Origin: Arctopsyche grandis
Taxonomy: Eukaryota > Arthropoda > Insecta > Trichoptera > Hydropsychidae
Direction of reading: 5' to 3'
DNA: 64,000 nucleotides
Assembly (NCBI RefSeq): GCF_051622035.1
Contig: NC_135362.1
Location: forward strand, 12,465,501 to 12,529,500
Under the pieces are notes generated by a model, which was not told where the DNA came from, ran no database searches, and saw nothing but the letters and a program-made list of their open reading frames with translations. The translations under genes were made by a program, and so were the position numbers. This document shows positions 1 to 11,790 of this stretch, in pieces (within the stretch, counting starts at the first letter, position 1; each line of letters opens with the position of its first letter).

Positions 1-263
1 AAAGATGAAGTGATCACGAGTGCTGAAATTTATAAAGCAACCGATGAAAAATTCGTTTGCTATTTGACTAAAACGTGCGGACAGTATTGTATAATTGCAT
101 GTCAGCTCAATACTGATATACATACTGTGATGCCCGAAACGGCTAGACGAATTTATGCCAAGCGACCAGACTTGCCCAATGCAAAAGTTATCGGAATCAC
201 AATATCAGCCAAGGCTGATGTTCCACAGGTTCATATAATGTGTAAGATTCCAACTTCATTCTT

Positions 264-340
<77 letters not shown>

Positions 341-1454
341 TTCCGAAACGTTTTTAGATATGAAAAATGTTATTTTTTTAATTCTAGGGTCTGATGGAAG
401 ATTATTTGCTATTGATCTTGTCAAGGGGGAATCTAATCTTGTTGGTCATGTTCCATATGTGAACAATGACGTTGAGGTTAGTCTCGTGTGGATCGGCGAT
501 AATCATATAGCCATGTATGGGGCTGACTTAGCACAAGAAGGAGCTGTCCTCATAGTGTTTAATGTACTCTTCGGTGTTGTAACTTACAGATATCCCCTTA
601 AATTATACTGTGCTGGGGCTCGAGTGTGGTGTTTACCTGATAATTTAATACTGGAATCAAATCAGCATTTGGCGGTTGTACCATATGTATTATCATCGCA
701 TAGAAATGTATTGTCATTGATTGGATCCAGTAGAAAGGATAAAGAGTTGGACATCATATCTAACGTTGATTGGGGAAAAGGAAAGATTTTATGGAATCTG
801 AAAGAGCAGTGGAATAGTTTTGCGAAAAAGGGTGTATCTGAAAGAGATACGTGCATGGAATTATTTCCGCCATTGATGAAAAATGATAATATTAAAGGAA
901 TTAAAAAAGCACTAAACGAATTTACAGACATACCTGAAAATCTAATCGTCGATTTATTACTATACACCATGACAAAATTTCATATAAAATATGAAAACTC
1001 GTCTGAAGAATTGATTGAAATTTTCAGCAAGAATTCAGATTTTAGAGATTTAATTAACTCGATACTAGATATATCATTCGTGCTGGATAGTATGATACCT
1101 TACTTGCGAAATAATTTTAGTATTGAATATACTATTATGCTTTTGATTTATCTTAATTACTTGCTTTGTGATCAAACTGAAGACACAAACTTTACTTTAA
1201 AGTATGAAGAAAAGCTTTTATTGTGGAGTTCTTGTTTAATAGATTCACACTTTCAAGAAATTTTACTCTCTAATGACGATAAATGCTTAAAAGTTCTTGA
1301 AACACTCGAATCTACTGTGGAAGAACTTATCAACGAAGTAGGCAGCGTAGAAAGTGTGTTGCCTGCTCTAAATTCATTGAATTCCACGGGTTTAGATACC
1401 AATATAAATATTGATGGTATGTTGTATTACATAGAGGAAATTAAATTGTATTAA
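1..1454 (+). CDS. NOL11: NOL11-like nucleolar protein 11, 3' part (gene starts left of window)
   Basis: Two exons are visible: 1-241 (open to the window edge) and 388-1454 (stop TAA). The intron has donor GTAAG at 242 and acceptor TTCTAG at 381-387; splicing joins ..VHIM-W-SDGRLFAID in frame. NOL11 is a UTP-A/t-UTP-type factor of the small-subunit processome, needed for rDNA transcription and pre-rRNA processing in the nucleolus. The visible part has beta-propeller-like strands (SDGRLFAIDL, HIAMYGADL, ARVWCLPDNLIL) followed by an alpha-helical C-terminal half, as in the family. About 435 residues are in the window; the N-terminal exon(s) are missing. The intron is only 146 bp and half of it is a (TA)n tract. 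An AATAAA overlaps the stop codon and others follow at about 1553-1575. The gene is convergent with RNPC3, 178 bp away. Identity rests on remembered family similarity. Confidence 0.8.
268..340. repeat. (TA)n microsatellite in NOL11 intron
   Basis: Uninterrupted TA dinucleotide run inside the 146-bp intron. It makes a spurious Tyr-Ile open frame. Confidence 0.95.
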
Positions 1455-1489
1455 TAAATCTTTTATTATATAAATGAATGATATTGAAT

Positions 1490-1575
1490 ACACATTGGCC
1501 ACAGTGTCATATTGGGGTGACCTGTAAAGACACTGTGGTATACTTGTATATTAAAAATAAATGTGAGAATAAAAT
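1490..1575 (+). repeat. LINE/SINE 3'-tail hairpin remnant in the NOL11-RNPC3 convergent gap
   Basis: Perfect 10-bp inverted arms CCACAGTGTC (1499-1508) and GACACTGTGG (1529-1538) enclose a 20-nt loop ATATTGGGGTGACCTGTAAA, followed by TAT and an A/T-rich tail with AATAAA motifs. The loop matches the 3' hairpins of the LINE at 29.7 kb and the SINEs at 6.1, 33.1, 55.0 and 59.1 kb, while the stem sequence is different. Only the 3' tail is present. It lies in the likely 3' UTR/terminator of NOL11 and may supply a polyadenylation signal (inference). Confidence 0.75.
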
Positions 1576-1632
1576 ATAAAAAAAACAAATGGTTTTTAGA
1601 TTGTATTTTTTTATTTTAAAAATAATTGAATA

Positions 1633-2958
1633 TTATTTATTAGCAGTTCTTGCATATTGTACTACCATAGGTTTATTTTTCAATATAAAGCCATTGGTTT
1701 CATTCAATGCTTTTTCTGATGCTTCAGTGCTAGGTAAGGTAACAAAGGCTTGCCCTTTCATTCGTCCTTCTTGCATGACTCTCACGTCGAATGAATTTTT
1801 CTCTTGGATACTGTCGGAACATATGTAACGTTGGTAAATACCTTCAATATCTTTCGAAGTAACGTCTTTAGATAAATTTTTGATATACAGTCTCATTGAA
1901 GGAGTTCCAGGATTATAATTTTTGAAAACCGGAAGTGAGTTCATGTCTTTTGCAGGTATTTTATTACTAAGAAGTTCCTTTGTCGATATCACATACTTTG
2001 GATCCAAAGTGTTTTCATCGGCTTTAATTGGCTCTTCTTCGGACTTTTCTACAACATCCATTTTACCTATAGTACCAACTACTTCACACACATCTGATGT
2101 TAAGTTAGATTCTTCCAATGCTGAATTGACCTTGATTTCAATTTTATTTATTTTAGGCAACACGGCTTCATCAAAAACTTCACTAACCACAATTTTCCTA
2201 CCTTCTCCATTTTTGCGAGTCATTATTGACAGCATATTTTTCAATTTTATTTTTTTATTAATCTTTTTTAGATTGGATCTTCTTTTTAAAGGTAAAATTA
2301 ATGGTATATCATTCACTGCTTTGTGATCATCCTCACAAGACATTTCAGATTCTTCAGAAGACAATTGAGATGATATTTTTTCAGTATTCGGTTGATTCTT
2401 CGGCAAATCTATACCGATATCGCATATACAACTATGTATGTAATTTTTGACATTTTCACTGACCATGGTAAACGGTGGGTTCAAACCCATTTTGTTCATC
2501 AAATGGAGGGTTTGCGTATAAAAAGGAGTATTCTGTGCCAGTGAATACATTATATTGAATAATATATGTGAAGTCGCCGTAGGATATTTGTAAGATATAT
2601 TTGGAGGTGGAGGTTGTGTAAATTCAAAAGAACTGTTTGTACTGTTGATTTTGTCTATAAATTCTTTTATGTGGTTCAAATTTGAATATTTTTCATCGGT
2701 TAATTTATTTGAATTCGACTGTGGAACATTTTTATCGTTGGCGAACTCTACGGTTAATCGTTTTCCAAGCACTTCTAATTGATGTAATCTACGCAATGCA
2801 CGATCCGCTGCTTCCCTCGACTCGAAAGACGCAAAGGCTGTGTGGCTTCGTGGGTTTATGAACCATACTTTATGGGCCCCAAAGTATTTGAGAAAGTCTT
2901 CTCTTTCAGATGTCTCTAAATCGCCGCACAGATGCCTGATTAAAAGAGTATTTGACAT
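1633..2958 (-). CDS. RNPC3: RNPC3-like U11/U12 snRNP 65K protein (two RRMs), intronless
   Basis: Single-exon frame of 441 residues. The first ATG is at 2958 (MSNTLLIRHLCGD); the frame runs 21 nt further upstream but has no ATG. RRM1 spans about residues 4-77, with RNP2-like LLIRHL and RNP1-like HTAFASF, then LHQLEVLGKRLTVEFA. A long charged linker with Lys-rich segments follows. RRM2 spans about 355-436 (RLYIKNL, KGQAFVTL, KPMVVQYA). This two-RRM layout and spacing are those of RNPC3/U11-U12-65K. That protein bridges U11-59K and U12 snRNA stem-loop III in the minor spliceosome, which implies the organism keeps U12-type splicing. Vertebrate orthologues have many introns, so the single exon is notable: intron loss, an insect norm, or retroposition. 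Convergent with NOL11. Confidence 0.85.
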   Translation of the reverse strand: MSNTLLIRHLCGDLETSEREDFLKYFGAHKVWFINPRSHTAFASFESREAADRALRRLHQLEVLGKRLTVEFANDKNVPQSNSNKLTDEKYSNLNHIKEFIDKINSTNSSFEFTQPPPPNISYKYPTATSHILFNIMYSLAQNTPFYTQTLHLMNKMGLNPPFTMVSENVKNYIHSCICDIGIDLPKNQPNTEKISSQLSSEESEMSCEDDHKAVNDIPLILPLKRRSNLKKINKKIKLKNMLSIMTRKNGEGRKIVVSEVFDEAVLPKINKIEIKVNSALEESNLTSDVCEVVGTIGKMDVVEKSEEEPIKADENTLDPKYVISTKELLSNKIPAKDMNSLPVFKNYNPGTPSMRLYIKNLSKDVTSKDIEGIYQRYICSDSIQEKNSFDVRVMQEGRMKGQAFVTLPSTEASEKALNETNGFILKNKPMVVQYARTANK

Positions 2959-4591
2959 GGTATTCTTATTATAACACAAGATGTGACATTGAATGATATA
3001 AATAATAATATTTTAGAATTGGTAAAAATAAGTGAGGTTATAGAAGACACTGTCAAAACAATCTTTGCCAATATATACAAAGTGCTGCCAGCAAGAAAAA
3101 TTTTTAAGCAATGTTGCCAGCAATATTACTTGATAACTATCAAGTAGTTTTTCTATTTTCGTCTATTTTGAGTTGTTAATTCTTTTCGGTTTTCTTTGTT
3201 TTTTTTTTATTATCTTATTTAATGTTTTTATTTCTATATTATTGTATGATTATCAAACTTCCTAGGTCCATCGGCTTTGCTGCCTTTCCTAAGTATTCTT
3301 AGATAAATAAATATTGTCAGCATCATATGCGCAATATGTTTCTTAGCAATACGTGGCTCAATGATTGCCGCCAATTAGTTGTCGTTTTGTTATTGTCTAG
3401 ATTTTGCGTTTACACCCATTGTATGATCAAGCATTATGAATTTGTGGCTGCTGCATGTCATATTACAAAATGACAAACATAAGAGAAGAATGTAAATAAA
3501 GTCTTGCCTAAATAAATGTGATTTGATGACTTACATCAATAAAATACAACTGACTAATTTATTAACTTTAAAATTTTTACGACAACGTCCAAAACCGATT
3601 ACAAAGATTTAATCGAATCAAAAATTTAAAAAAATGACAATAATTAGAAAAATGATAAAAGTATAATATTAAGATTTTTGGCAACTGGTGACTCCTCAAG
3701 AGTGTGATATATTTATTTAGACTATCATACTCACTTTTCTTGTAATTTTATCTTGATTGCTCAATTTTTATGTTTCAAATAAATATATTTTTTTTATTAT
3801 TTGTGGAGTCGCTTCAAAATTAATAACTTCGACTTTGACTTTTTTTATAATTCCACTTAGACTCCGATTCAGACTTCACTTAAAATGCTACGACTCCGTG
3901 ACTCCAACTCTAACTTCACAGCCCTGTTAAATACAATTAAAAAATAAAGGGGCGCCAAATTAGATATTTGTCAAGGACGCCAAAACATTGATACAGCTCT
4001 GAACTAACCTATATCTCGTATTGTTCTAGATATGTGTATATAGAAAGACTAAAAGAATATGTAAAGATAAGTAATTATTTGTTTTTAATGTAAGTACATA
4101 TGTATGTACGTATATGTTTTTGACTAATTTCAATAATGAAGCAAAAAAGCTTGCCTTGAGCGTCATTTATTTTTGCTACGCTGTTTGCCTACCTTACAAA
4201 TAGTAAATGCAAATAAACTATCAAATCAGCTGAATGAAACATTATTGTATCGAATATTTAGATTTTAGTACACAAACTGTGATGGTCGCAATTTGAGCCA
4301 TTAAGGCTGAGGCACTTCCGTGATTCTGACGAAAGAGGGGTACATCTGGCCGCCGCCACCGAGGGGTATATTTCACTTTCTTGGAAGAAATCGCACTCTA
4401 AGAGAGCGTTGGCATCGCTATTTCCACACATTTACAACAACTGGTACAGTCCACTACCAATAAATTAACCGTCAACGCGAAAAGGAGCCCGGCGCTGCCC
4501 AGTGCGCACGTTTTTAGCCGTGTTATGACAGGCAGCTCTAGCTGTCACCGCAGCTGTCATTTGTGTTGTGTTGTGTTTGACTGGCGTTGCC
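2959..4591. other. Intergenic: RNPC3 5' side and OSER1 5' UTR/promoter
   Basis: AT-rich, no coding signal. A stretch at about 3170-3320 ending TAGATAAATAAATATT resembles a LINE 3' end, but I cannot assign it. From about 4290 the GC content rises into the OSER1 5' region (about 4300-4591), which contains imperfect CAGCTCTAGCTGTCACCGC repeats and no TATA box; it is probably the OSER1 promoter and 5' UTR. Confidence 0.5.
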
Positions 4592-5158
4592 ATGCCCGTT
4601 GAGGACGAATTGCTGTCCACTCGTCTGGGCCGACTCGAGATAGGCGTCGGAGGGCGCGCGCCCTCTCCAGGTGGCCCCCGAGACGAGAACCCCTTTCGAG
4701 GAGGGCGACGGCGCCCCCGGAGCCGCGCCAGTCGCCCCACTCGCAACACAGTCACCTTCAAGGGCAAGTGCACGGCCATCGACAGGCAGACATTAACCCA
4801 CATTGTAGCGCCTCCCGATCCTTCAGATCCCAACAAACCCAAATCCATTAAACCCAGAGTGCACGATGCCAAGGTAGATCTGAAGCTGTCATCCGTCCAT
4901 CGAGACTTTCACTCGCTCGTCTCAGATTGTAATCGTTTAAAGATTTCCGACGAGACCGTTCGCAATGTCAATGTCAAGGCCGACCACAATCCGTTCTGCG
5001 AGGACAGTTGGGAGAAGTCCAGGAGTGCACCGTCGTGCTCCCAACAGGCACTCAATCCTCCGTGCGATGTCACGATAGACGAGCTGGCGAGCTACTTTGA
5101 AACGTTTGTCCATATTCCTAAGAAGATGACCACCATGGCCGAAATGATGTATACGTAA
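4592..5158 (+). CDS. OSER1: OSER1-like oxidative-stress-responsive serine-rich protein
   Basis: 188-residue single-exon frame starting at ATG 4592 (MPVEDELLSTRLGRLE); the frame extends 24 nt upstream without another ATG. The N-terminal third is Arg/Gly/Pro-rich (GGRAPSPGGPRDENPF) and basic. The middle is conserved-looking (RNTVTFKGKCTAIDRQTLTH). The C-terminus IDELASYFETFVHIPKKM..MAEMMYT is the diagnostic end of OSER1 (C20orf111 family), a FOXO/stress-induced protein of poorly defined biochemical function linked to oxidative-stress resistance and lifespan. I see no known enzymatic domain, signal peptide or membrane segment. The local GC content of the N-terminal coding part is much higher than the surroundings. 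AATAAA motifs follow, for example near 5347. The identification depends mainly on the C-terminal 25-30 residues. Confidence 0.75.
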   Translation: MPVEDELLSTRLGRLEIGVGGRAPSPGGPRDENPFRGGRRRPRSRASRPTRNTVTFKGKCTAIDRQTLTHIVAPPDPSDPNKPKSIKPRVHDAKVDLKLSSVHRDFHSLVSDCNRLKISDETVRNVNVKADHNPFCEDSWEKSRSAPSCSQQALNPPCDVTIDELASYFETFVHIPKKMTTMAEMMYT

Positions 5159-6060
5159 TAATGTTTTAATGGTGAACCTAATGTTTGTTTGGTTAACGTT
5201 TTTGGCACATCGATATATAGCCAGTTAAATTAGTGATGATATCCAACTGTTATTGTGACTTAGATAATATTTAAATATAGTTCAGGTTGTTGATTTTACT
5301 TAATTATATTATACTAAATCATTGAATCTCTTAAACGTTAAATTATAATAAAATGATAGAATAGATGTAAAATTATTGTTAATATTTGTTTTGCATGATG
5401 ATTTTACTGTTGTTTATTTTTTCATATTTTAAAATTTTATTTAGAATTCTTATATTCCGAATTTGGCAGTCATTACTAAGTATACATAAAAGTTATATGT
5501 TTTGTAAAAATGTATTTTTCATTGATGTATAGGTATATTTCTCTTTTCTGAAGATCAATCTTTTGAAGTTTATGGTGCTATAGAAAAAAAATCATTTGTT
5601 CATATACATATATTTATATATAAATGTATCATTTTAAATCACAAGAAATTTGTTTTGTCGTAAGAACTATATTTATAAATTAATGTAAAAAAATTACCTG
5701 ATTAATTTTAATAACTAATTTACTAAATGTAATGTTGAATGTTAAAAAATAAATAGAAAATGCAAAAATACATTTTTAAACAGTAAGAATGCTTGAATGT
5801 AAACTCAATTTAAGATGCTGTTGTAATTTTAGTGTTTTAAATAAAAAATTTTGTATGAAAAAGATTTTTATTTCATTGACATATTTCCATAAAATATAAA
5901 ATTATTAGAGCGAAATACCAAAAAAATTTTTAATAATTCAGACGCATTGATCCCGAAATGTTTGTCTAATGAAAAATTTCAACATTTGTATTTGCATGCG
6001 TACGAAACTAAAAAAAAAAATTCCATTTCTCCTCTATTTTTTAAAGCTTAATTATACTTA
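5159..6060. other. OSER1 3' UTR and AT-rich intergenic DNA
   Basis: Very AT-rich with several AATAAA motifs (about 5347, 5747, 5838). The proximal part is probably 3' UTR. No other feature seen. Confidence 0.5.
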
Positions 6061-6290
6061 CCATGGTGCCATTCCAGGTTGCCCCAAGGCGACACCTATG
6101 GCCTAATTTATACATATGTATTATTGAGGTGACGAATACAGGGTAGGTGGTCAATTTGGTGAGGAACCGTTTCATTAATGAAATCAGATTAATTGGCAAA
6201 CTCTGACAGGAAACGATTGACCTGAAGTCACATTCATATATGCAAGATTCAACCAGTACATAGGATAAGGGGTTTCCATGCCCCATCCCC
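6061..6290 (-). mobile_element. tRNA-derived SINE (hairpin-tail family), 5'-truncated copy
   Basis: Read on the minus strand it carries the family central domain (CAATCGTTTCCTGTCAGAGT, then TTGCCAATTAATCTGATTTC, ACGGTTCCT) and the 3' hairpin: CCAT(A)GGTGTC / GGCACCATGG around a 20-nt loop GCCTTGGGGCAACCTGGAAT. The tRNA-like A/B-box head is absent or unrecognisable. Compare the fuller copies at 32.7, 55.0 and 59.1 kb. Confidence 0.75.
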
Positions 6291-7919
6291 CTTTTGGATG
6301 AATTTAATTTAATATGGTATACACATACATATGCTTTAATTTTTCACATTTAAATATATTATTCTCAACAGATTTTTATTTGTAAAAATATACTATAGTT
6401 CCTTGTACTTTAATTTGACATATTTGCACGATTGATTTTATTACAACCTTTCAGGTAGACAGACTAGGCTTATTGTAAGATGAAAGTGACCGTTCGTGCG
6501 ACTATCTCAGAAAATTCATATTTTAACTTAAAAAAATTATTTATATAAAAAACAAATTCTTACAATTACATAGTTTTTATTTCTTTAGACAAAATAACGC
6601 TTGTTACAGGGGGTATTAAGCTCCTCAACCAGATTTCTGTTAACTTACGTTTGTTTAATCTAAAATATGCTGATCTGGTTGAGGCATTATTTAATTTGAG
6701 ATTGTATTTGTCATTGAAAATTTGTGGGATTATAATAGTATTGTATTTGTCACTGAAAATTTAAAATGCTATGTGATGACGTTTACATGTTATCTCTATG
6801 GATATTCTTATTGTTATTAATCGTTTAACATCTTGGCAATATGATCATTGTGTTTCGCCGATTGACAATCTCAATTTGTTTATGAAAATTACAAAACCAT
6901 TATGACGTAGGAAGCTTTGATAAGAAAATTACATATATTCATTTATAATCTTTGTTATTAACTAGAATATTTTTGTAAATATGTACATATATGACGCAAA
7001 GCGAAACGTCACAACAATTTGAAAATTTTGATTCGATAGATATTATCCCATTATCTAATACATGATATGACCAAGCCGATCCAGCACCTGAAGTGTGGAT
7101 TTATGAAATTATTAGAAGTACTCTAGTAAATGTATAAATCAGTTAGTTAATCATCATGTGTTCTGTATTGTAACACAAATACACAGTGGTGATTCTTAAA
7201 CTAATGGCATGTTCGTAAACTACTCTACGCTGCTCCCTGTACAACTTGGCAGATCACATGCAATCAGTCGATAAAAGTCTCTAAGAAGCATTCTTGGGGA
7301 ATAATAAAATTTTACACTGAATACACTGGCAAGATGTCAGACAAATATTATTGTCAAGTCCTATTACGGTAGAATGCAAGTTGTAGGTAGAATGATTGCT
7401 GAACCGGCACCAATATACATATGTATTTATGCACAGAAATGTTATATTAATAGAAGTGGCTTTAGGCGTCATATTGTTGTCAAGTAATCAAGTTGTCCAC
7501 AGACAATCCTAAATAATTTTAGCATCAGTCGTATTTGATGTTTGGTGCTTGACGTATGTCGGATAAAAACTTCTCTGTTTGTTTATATTACTCGCAAGAT
7601 GGGCAAGCATCGGTGAACATTGCAAAATGCATTAAAAAATACACAATAAACAAAATGGGATACATTTTTATAAGTAAATTGATCCGATTGTATTCCGTGC
7701 GTTGTAGCGTATTTATAGAGACGTACCGCGTAATATTGACAACAGTTATTTATTCGTAAGGAACCTTCTATTACTATTACATTTCTCTGTATGTATGTAA
7801 CTATATCACTGTTATGATAGTCTGGTAACAATTTCTCACACACGAAAATCTTTGCCATGAAAATATCCAACACGGAATATCTGGTACTCTGATACTGGCA
7901 CGAGAATTCGAATGCCAGA
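6291..7919. other. Intergenic, no gene recognised
   Basis: AT-rich. Short frames here (for example 7281-7472, 7583-7936) have no recognisable domains or splice structure. The part just left of 7920 could be internal sequence of the LTR-type element that follows, but I recognise no retroelement protein in it. Confidence 0.4.
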
Positions 7920-8540
7920 TGTGCAATGGTTGTCACGAATCAAATTGTTCTTTTACTCTTTAGTACCCGGGACAGATGTGTTGACCGTGTCCCGGTCTAA
8001 GAAAACACCGTTTGTGTTTGTAAGAGGATCGTTTATTTTTGTTCAATCGTTACAATGGTTATTGTATGTACGAAGAGGTTGGGCTTCGGAGAAGTGATCT
8101 GGTTGAACTCCAGAGGTTCACTCTGGTGTTGTGAGCTGCTGCGTTGCTTTATATACGTTCTGGGTTGGAGCGTGCCGCGCGCAAATGCTTTGTCTTCGTT
8201 TCCAGGACACGTGTGTTAGACACGGGTTGACCTATTTTCGAGGCGCGTGCTCGGTACACGTGTGGTTTATAGGGTCAGCGTCAGGACGTCGTTCGTTTGA
8301 GAATGCGGGCGTATGCCACGCGTTAATGACTGCCACGTGTTTACGACTTTTCAGAACATGTGTCGTGGTTGCCTGATGACATCACTGTTGGATTTCGTTC
8401 GTTTACGATCGAGCGATGAACTCTTTCTTCTGGAATGGTCGAAGGGGTCGTTGCCCTTGAGTTATGCATGTTTGTACAGGATCGATGATGTGATCACTGG
8501 TTTTGATTCGTAATAGCACAAGTTGTGCTTGATTCCTACA
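7920..8540 (-). mobile_element. Possible LTR of an LTR retrotransposon (fossil)
   Basis: A ~620-bp block of higher GC content than its surroundings, bounded by TGT..ACA. Read on the minus strand it has LTR order: a U3-like segment, a TATA box (CGTATATAAAG, near 8155), about 130 nt later an AATAAA (near 8030), and a terminal segment. No matching second LTR and no clear target duplication were found, so it is a solo or truncated fossil; family unknown. Alternative: a unique CpG-richer promoter-like sequence. Confidence 0.4.
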
Positions 8541-8806
8541 ACTCTTTTCTCACAGTTTTAACAATTAAATTTTTATTGAAGTATGATGACGCTAATTGTG
8601 GTGACACTATTGATTCTAGATATTTAATCAATTCAATTGTGATAGTAAATCATAATGTCAAATTCAAAATGTTCTCATACATACATACTAGCAATGTAAA
8701 TTTGTAAAGAATCCGCATTGTGAGACAATATTTCGGCGACAAATTACAAAGAATGCATCAGTTTTTTTTATTATTTTATCAATTGTTTATTTTTTAATTA
8801 AAAACC

Positions 8807-8810
<4 letters not shown>

Positions 8811-8889
<79 letters not shown>
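8811..8889. repeat. (TA)n microsatellite
   Basis: About 79 bp of uninterrupted TA just downstream of the 3' end of lipase gene L1. Confidence 0.95.
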
Positions 8890-8891
<2 letters not shown>

Positions 8892-8939
8892 TAATAGTAT
8901 TAATATAATACTAGCATTTTATACTAAAAATATAATAAT

Positions 8940-10511
8940 TTATTCAACACTTCTCATCAGGCTTAATGTTTGATCATATACAAGGGCCTTTACATCGATA
9001 CCCCAGATGAAATCTAGATGACTGAATGAGGCCAGGGATACTTTGAATTTACCCATTGGGTTGGGAAGATCAGTATACAATTGGTCTACATCTATGGTAT
9101 CAACTAACAAATCGTTGTCGCTGTAGTGTAAAGCTACAGGAGCCGTTACTTCCGTCAGGTTGTAATTTGGTGGTTCAGCTGATCCATAAATGATCAAATT
9201 CGCGACACTGCCGTGGTCATATTTTCTGAACTTGCCTGAAATGTGTTCTTGAGCGTAATGTACGGGCTGTCGGACAGAACTACCAGCCGGTGTGTGACCA
9301 AAGTAAACTGGCAACATTGTCTAAAATTATAAAAAAAGTAGTTTGAGTGCAAAAAATCAACTTTTTTCTATATTTTGTTCAGAACATAAAATCAGTGAAT
9401 AATATAAAAATGTTTATAATTTATAATTACCACATTGAGTTGATCTGGGCTATATCCACAAAGGATAAATAAGATGTTAGTGCATACAGGTAAAAGCTTA
9501 GATTCTTCCGTACAGTATAAATCTCCCAAAGTTGTTGTTAAATTGGTGTTTGGCAAAAATTCATGTATACCCAACACCGATAAGAGTGTCTGAAAATATA
9601 TTAAATAAATTACATACATACATGTGTACATATATATTATTGATTTCATGATATTTACCTCAAGTCTGTCAGCATAAGGTGCTAATTTTATCACACTGCT
9701 CTTAGCATGAATCATGTGAACAGCAGGACCCATAGCCTGCATGGATAAAATCTTTTCGTTCATTTCGGGGTGTTCCGAGGCCATTACAAAGAAAGAAGTG
9801 GTTCCTTGGGAGTGACCAATGTAGTGCAATTTGCTTTGACCGGTTGTTTTCAAGATATGTTCTATCATAGCTGGTAGATCATAGTATCCTATTTCGTTCC
9901 AACTGAACTTCCAGAATTTGGAATCTGTATCTGGATTCATTGAAACGTGTTTTCTTGAGTAGTAATTTCCACGTGCGTTGCCTATCCATACGTCGTATCC
10001 TTCATCAGCAAGGATATATCCTACAAGAAGATCAGCATTAGTATATAACAAAAAAAATCATAAATTTTGAAATTTATACTAAATATATAATACCTAATGC
10101 CTTTCCAGGTCCATTCACTACCCAATCAGCGGACGAGCTCATAAGTCCGTGCATGACAAGAACAGGAATTTTGTTTCCTTTTGTAGGAATCTTTCCATTC
10201 GGAATCCTATGCATCGTTATTAAGTAACCATCTTCAGTTTCTACTTCGTGATTTTCAGAGGGATATCCATATTTTTCAATTAATTGATCCTATTAATCAA
10301 TTAAATTATAAATATGTAATGAAAAATAATTTAAATGGTGTATAATTAACAAAATACAAAAACTTACAGTGTCCAAAATGGCATCTTCGAGAATCGTTGG
10401 GGAAATATTACTAAGCTCTTCTTTTGAAAGAGATAATAAATAATTTTTTCCATTTGGTGATGCTAATACTGCTGCAAAAGCAGCAAAAAAAATAATACAA
10501 TGCTTTAACAT
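8940..10511 (-). CDS. Lipase L1: secreted acid-lipase-family alpha/beta hydrolase
   Basis: Five exons on the minus strand: 10511-10368, 10289-10094, 10020-9659, 9589-9431, 9320-8940; all introns GT-AG; 413 residues. It belongs to the lipase-3/gastric-lysosomal acid lipase family (secreted ester-lipid hydrolases). Signal peptide at about 1-18 ([18 protein letters not shown]). The N-terminal ab-hydrolase-associated segment has [10 protein letters not shown] and the oxyanion-strand motif [14 protein letters not shown]. The nucleophile elbow GHSQG has Ser about 184; catalytic Asp about 357 (YSDNDLL) and His about 388 (FSHLDF) are both present, at human gastric-lipase-like spacing. Length and triad are normal, so it looks functional. 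It is the first of a seven-gene cluster with identical intron phases (0,1,0,0). Exon 1 plus the adjoining intron 1 are virtually identical to L2. Substrate cannot be told from sequence. Confidence 0.9.
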
Positions 10512-10544
10512 GTTGCTAACTTGCTCGACGCATGTATAAAGCAC

Positions 10545-11790
10545 ATATCAGTTGTCCACTTCCGCGTTATATATATATATATATATATATATTATTTGTA
10601 GGATTGTCGGTAATATCATCTTTATGAAACGGATGATCCAAAAAATATTATCTTATTTAAAAAAAATTAACATTGTTTTTTTTCTCTATTTTATTGTACA
10701 CAGTAGTGGCTCGTGAGAATTCATAGTGGGGGGGGGTTCCAGAAATCATTCGTAGTAGCTCGTTGACCATAACGGTGATCAAAAGAAAACAAAAATAGCA
10801 TGCATATGATTGTATATATGTATGTAGGAATGATTTTTAAACGAGCCGTAGGTATGGTTGGTCAAGCTGGGATAAAGTGTGTGTGGTATGCATGGGAAAG
10901 ACCGGATGCGTGTTGTTATGGTCACTTGTTGGAGAACAAGCCCGAAGCATGTGTTAATAAATACATAGTTCTGACTTAATCTGCGTTTCACTTGGAATCC
11001 TTCACATCCGGATCCTATATGTATATTAAAATATTTTAATTGTGTAATTCATATTTTACTTTATAATATAAAGTAAATATAATATATGTAATATTTTGTA
11101 TTTTCAATACTAATGCAAAGAAATTAAATCCCTTGTCGTGTTTTTTGTTAACTCATTTTATTGGTTTTTTTATTTACCTAATACTTAATCATAATTAACT
11201 TTTCTATAATTTATTTGACTTTTTTTTTAGAATTATAGGAACCTTTAATTTTCCATTAGTTCAAAATTGTATTAAAAATTAGGTCTATCTGTACAAGTTA
11301 TATAAAATATTACAATACAATGATTGTTATAGTGATTTAGTTTTAATTAATATATCAATTTTTATACGCACGTGTTTACAGATTTTTATCGATTGCAGAT
11401 TTATCAAACTTAAATCTACAGATAGTATTTTACCATACTAACTACCTAACGAATAAAATGTTGCATTTGATTACAGCATGTAGTTTATTTGTTTTCAGAT
11501 TTACTTTACTGAAAGTCAATAAATTTTTATAATATTGGGTTTGTTTTCAACTGTTTAAACATTATTGTGTTTTTTTATTTATAATACTAAATACTCATGT
11601 TTTTCTTATCAGATTTGTATGAGAAAATGTCTTTACCTTGTCAGTTCAGTACTATTTTCCTTGTCAATATTGTGGTTACCTCTACATAGAACTATTCTGT
11701 ATCTACTATGTATTGTTTTTTTTATTATGAAAAAGATTTTAATCCATTTCAGTAAATAAAATCTATAGTTTTATCCATCAAATTATTAAA
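10545..11790. other. Intergenic L1-RTE fragment; no gene recognised
   Basis: Contains a short (TA)n at about 10568-10592 just upstream of L1, a G-run at 10729-10737, and AT-rich DNA otherwise. Short frames have no recognisable content. Confidence 0.5.
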
